Source: DATEAV01 sp964513155 (GTDB taxonomy: Bacteria > Chloroflexota > Anaerolineae > Anaerolineales > E44-bin32). Taken from it: a DNA stretch of 17,695 bases. Each line of letters begins with the position of its first letter. Positions within the stretch are counted from its first letter, which is position 1. Shown one piece after another: positions 14,311 to 17,695 of this stretch. The position numbers were made by a program, and so were the translations under genes. The notes under the pieces are model-generated. The model searched no databases, was not told where the DNA came from, and was given only the letters and a program-made list of their open reading frames with translations. The stretch covers positions 1 through 17,695 of the forward strand of contig CAZEMA010000050.1 of NCBI GenBank assembly GCA_964513155.1, given 5' to 3'.

Positions 14311-16097
14311 ATGACCGTCGTCGATGACGTCAAGGACCGCATTGATATCGTCGACCTGGTCGGCGAAACGGTGAAACTGCGCAAGTCGGGGAAAAACTAC
14401 ACCGGCTTCTGCCCCTTTCACCCGAACACGCGCACGCCGGCCTTTGTCGTCTTCCCTGAGAGCGGCACCTGGCGTTGTTTTGGCGCCTGCAACGAAGGCG
14501 GCGACATCTTCCGGTTCGTCATGAAGAAGGAGGGCTGGGACTTCGGTGAGGCGCTGCGCTCTCTGGCCGAGCGCGCCGGTGTCGAGCTACGGCCGCGCAC
14601 CGAGGCGATGGAGGCGGCCGAGGAGGCCCACCAGCGGCTGCAGGAGTTGCTGGAAGCGGCGGTGACCTTCTACCGCCACAACCTGCTGGAGACTCCGGCG
14701 GGCGCCCCCGTGCTCGAGTATCTTCACCGCCGCCATCTGAGCGATCAGGCGCTGGAGACCTTCGAGATCGGCTACGCCCCTCAGTCGTGGGAGGCGACGC
14801 TCACTTACCTCTCCGAGAAGGGCTACGGGGAGAAAGAACTCCTCGAGGCGGGGATGGCGAGCGAGCGCCAGGGCGGAGGCCAGCACGACCGATTCCGCCA
14901 CCGCATCATGATCCCCATCCGCGAGGCACGTGGGCGCATGGCCGGCTTCGGCGCTCGGGTCGTCAACCCCGAGGATATGCCCAAGTTCCTGAACTCGCCT
15001 CAGACGGTCCTCTTCGATAAGGGCCGGTTGCTCTTCGGCCTGGACAAGGCTCGCAAGGCGATCCGGGCAGCCGACCAGGCGGTGATCGTCGAAGGTTACA
15101 TGGACGTCATCGCCCTCCACCAGGCGGGCTTTGCCAACGTCGTCTCCCCGATGGGGACGGCGCTTTCCGAAGATCAACTCCGCCTGCTCAAGCGCTACAC
15201 CCGCCGTATCATCCTCGCCCTCGACCCGGATGTTGCCGGCGACAAGGCAACCCTGCGTGGGCTGACGGTGGCCCGCGAGACGCTCGAACGTGAGGCCGAT
15301 CCCGTCTTCGACTCGCGGGGTCTGGTCCGCTACGAAGGTCGCCTGGAGACCGACATCCGTGTCGTCAGCCTCCCCCAGGACAAGGATCCCGATGAGGTTG
15401 TGGCGGAGGATCCGGCGGTGTGGGGCAAGATCCTCGAAGGCGCTCAGCCCGTCGTCAACTATGTGCTGGAGGTTGTCACCCGCGGCCGCAACCTGGACGA
15501 CGCCAAGGTCAAGGCCGAGATTGCCGGCCAGGTCTTGCCGCTGATCGAGGATGTCGCCAATGGGGTCGAGCGCGAGGCTTATCGGCAGAANNNNNNNNNN
15601 NNNNNNNNNNNNNNNNNNNNNNNNNNNNNNNNNNNNNNNNNNNNNNNNNNNNNNNNNNNNNNNNNNNNNNNNNNNNNNNNNNNNNNNNNNTGCAGGACTT
15701 TACAGGCAGCGAGCGACAGGTTATCTTTCAGGCGGTCCGGGCGGGGCTGGCGCAGGATGAGGATGAGCCTGCGCACTACTGGCAGAATCACCTCGAAGAG
15801 CCACTGCTGGGGACGGCCAAGAGGCTACTGGACGAGCTCGGCTCCCTGGATACCCAGGACGGGAAGGCTGCCGATGAGATCCTGGCAGGCTTCTTGCGAC
15901 TGCGGAAGCAGAACCTAGCGGCCTCGCGTAACCAGCTTCAGTTCCAGCTCCAGGCCGCTCAAGAGGATGTCGACGGCCAGGTCAAAGACTTGCAACGAGA
16001 GGTTCTGCGCCTGACCCAGGAGTGGGATCGTTTGGATAGGGCACTGGCTCGCCGCAGCACAGGCATGTACACTGGGCCGGCCAGCGGGCCAGGATAA
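14311..16097 (+). CDS. dnaG: DNA primase (interrupted by an assembly gap)
   Basis: DnaG makes RNA primers for replication forks with the replicative helicase. The N-terminal CHC2 zinc domain shows C34-x2-H37 and C56-x3-C60 in CFGACNEGGDIF, a variant spacing. The catalytic core includes MGTALSEDQLRLLKRY and a Toprim fold with E261 in VEGYMDV and D305/D307 in ALDPDVAGDKA. The first 426 codons run to base 15590, where 100 N begin. After the gap the protein continues in another frame from 15693 (QDFTGSERQVIFQAV) through 134 residues of the helicase-binding end to TAA at 16095-16097. This is one gene with an artefactual frame change, not a true frameshift. The ATG at 14311 is chosen because the conserved N-terminus begins here. 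Its ribosome binding site is weak. The gene lies 70 bp after glyQS and 6 bp before rpoD. Confidence 0.93.
15591..15690. other. Assembly gap (100 N) inside dnaG
   Basis: Exactly 100 N, a common placeholder for a gap of unknown size. The left side stops after the second base of a dnaG codon. The right side resumes at the second base of a codon, so the true missing length should be 2 modulo 3. The placeholder is 1 modulo 3, which is why the frame appears to change. The missing region lies between the Toprim core and the C-terminal helicase-binding part. Confidence 0.97.
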
Positions 16098-16103
16098 CTG
16101 GGA

Positions 16104-17695
<1,592 letters not shown>

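Noticed and set aside
14925..14934. Single CACGTG within dnaG as a further repeat copy
   Set aside because: It lies in conserved coding sequence (EARGRM) with no flanking unit sequence, so it is a chance hexamer.

Overview
The window is GC-rich bacterial chromosome. Its gene content and protein style suggest a Chloroflexota (Anaerolineae-like) organism: a fused glycyl-tRNA synthetase, a DnaG zinc site spaced C-x3-C, an ECF sigma factor coupled to a DUF4367-type membrane partner, and a recO-glyQS-dnaG-rpoD gene order. This assignment is inferred from family resemblance only. A run of 100 N at 15591-15690 shows that the sequence is a scaffolded draft assembly.

Layout. Bases 1-369 hold the 3' end of an oligopeptide ABC-transporter ATPase, followed by a strong stem-loop. 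Bases 536-1678 encode a receiver-Roadblock fusion protein that appears to be read from a leaderless mRNA. A tRNA-Gln(TTG) lies at 1756-1826, then glmU (UDP-GlcNAc synthesis) and cdd (cytidine deaminase), all on the plus strand. Bases 4099-9959 form a block of five minus-strand genes: an ECF sigma factor with its overlapping membrane partner, 6-phosphogluconate dehydrogenase, an FGGY sugar or sugar-acid kinase, and a LarA-superfamily nickel-pincer racemase/epimerase homologue. From 10191 the plus strand carries recO, a fused glyQS, dnaG (interrupted by the assembly gap) and rpoD, which runs off the right edge.

How the genes work together. The plus-strand genes cdd, recO, glyQS, dnaG and rpoD match the order of a widespread bacterial housekeeping neighbourhood (cdd-era-recO-glyQ-glyS-dnaG-rpoD in Bacillus-like genomes). 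Here era is absent and the minus-strand block sits in its place. Within the block, larA-like and kinase genes overlap by 4 bp and gnd follows. This supports a sugar-acid route: a LarA-type C2 epimerase makes a substrate for a gluconokinase-like enzyme, and Gnd converts 6-phosphogluconate to ribulose 5-phosphate.

The most unusual features are a CACGTG-bearing array with 15-bp phasing between recO and glyQS, a related array inserted in frame in the glyS half of the next gene, and promoters whose -10 boxes lie only 6-7 bases before the start codon.
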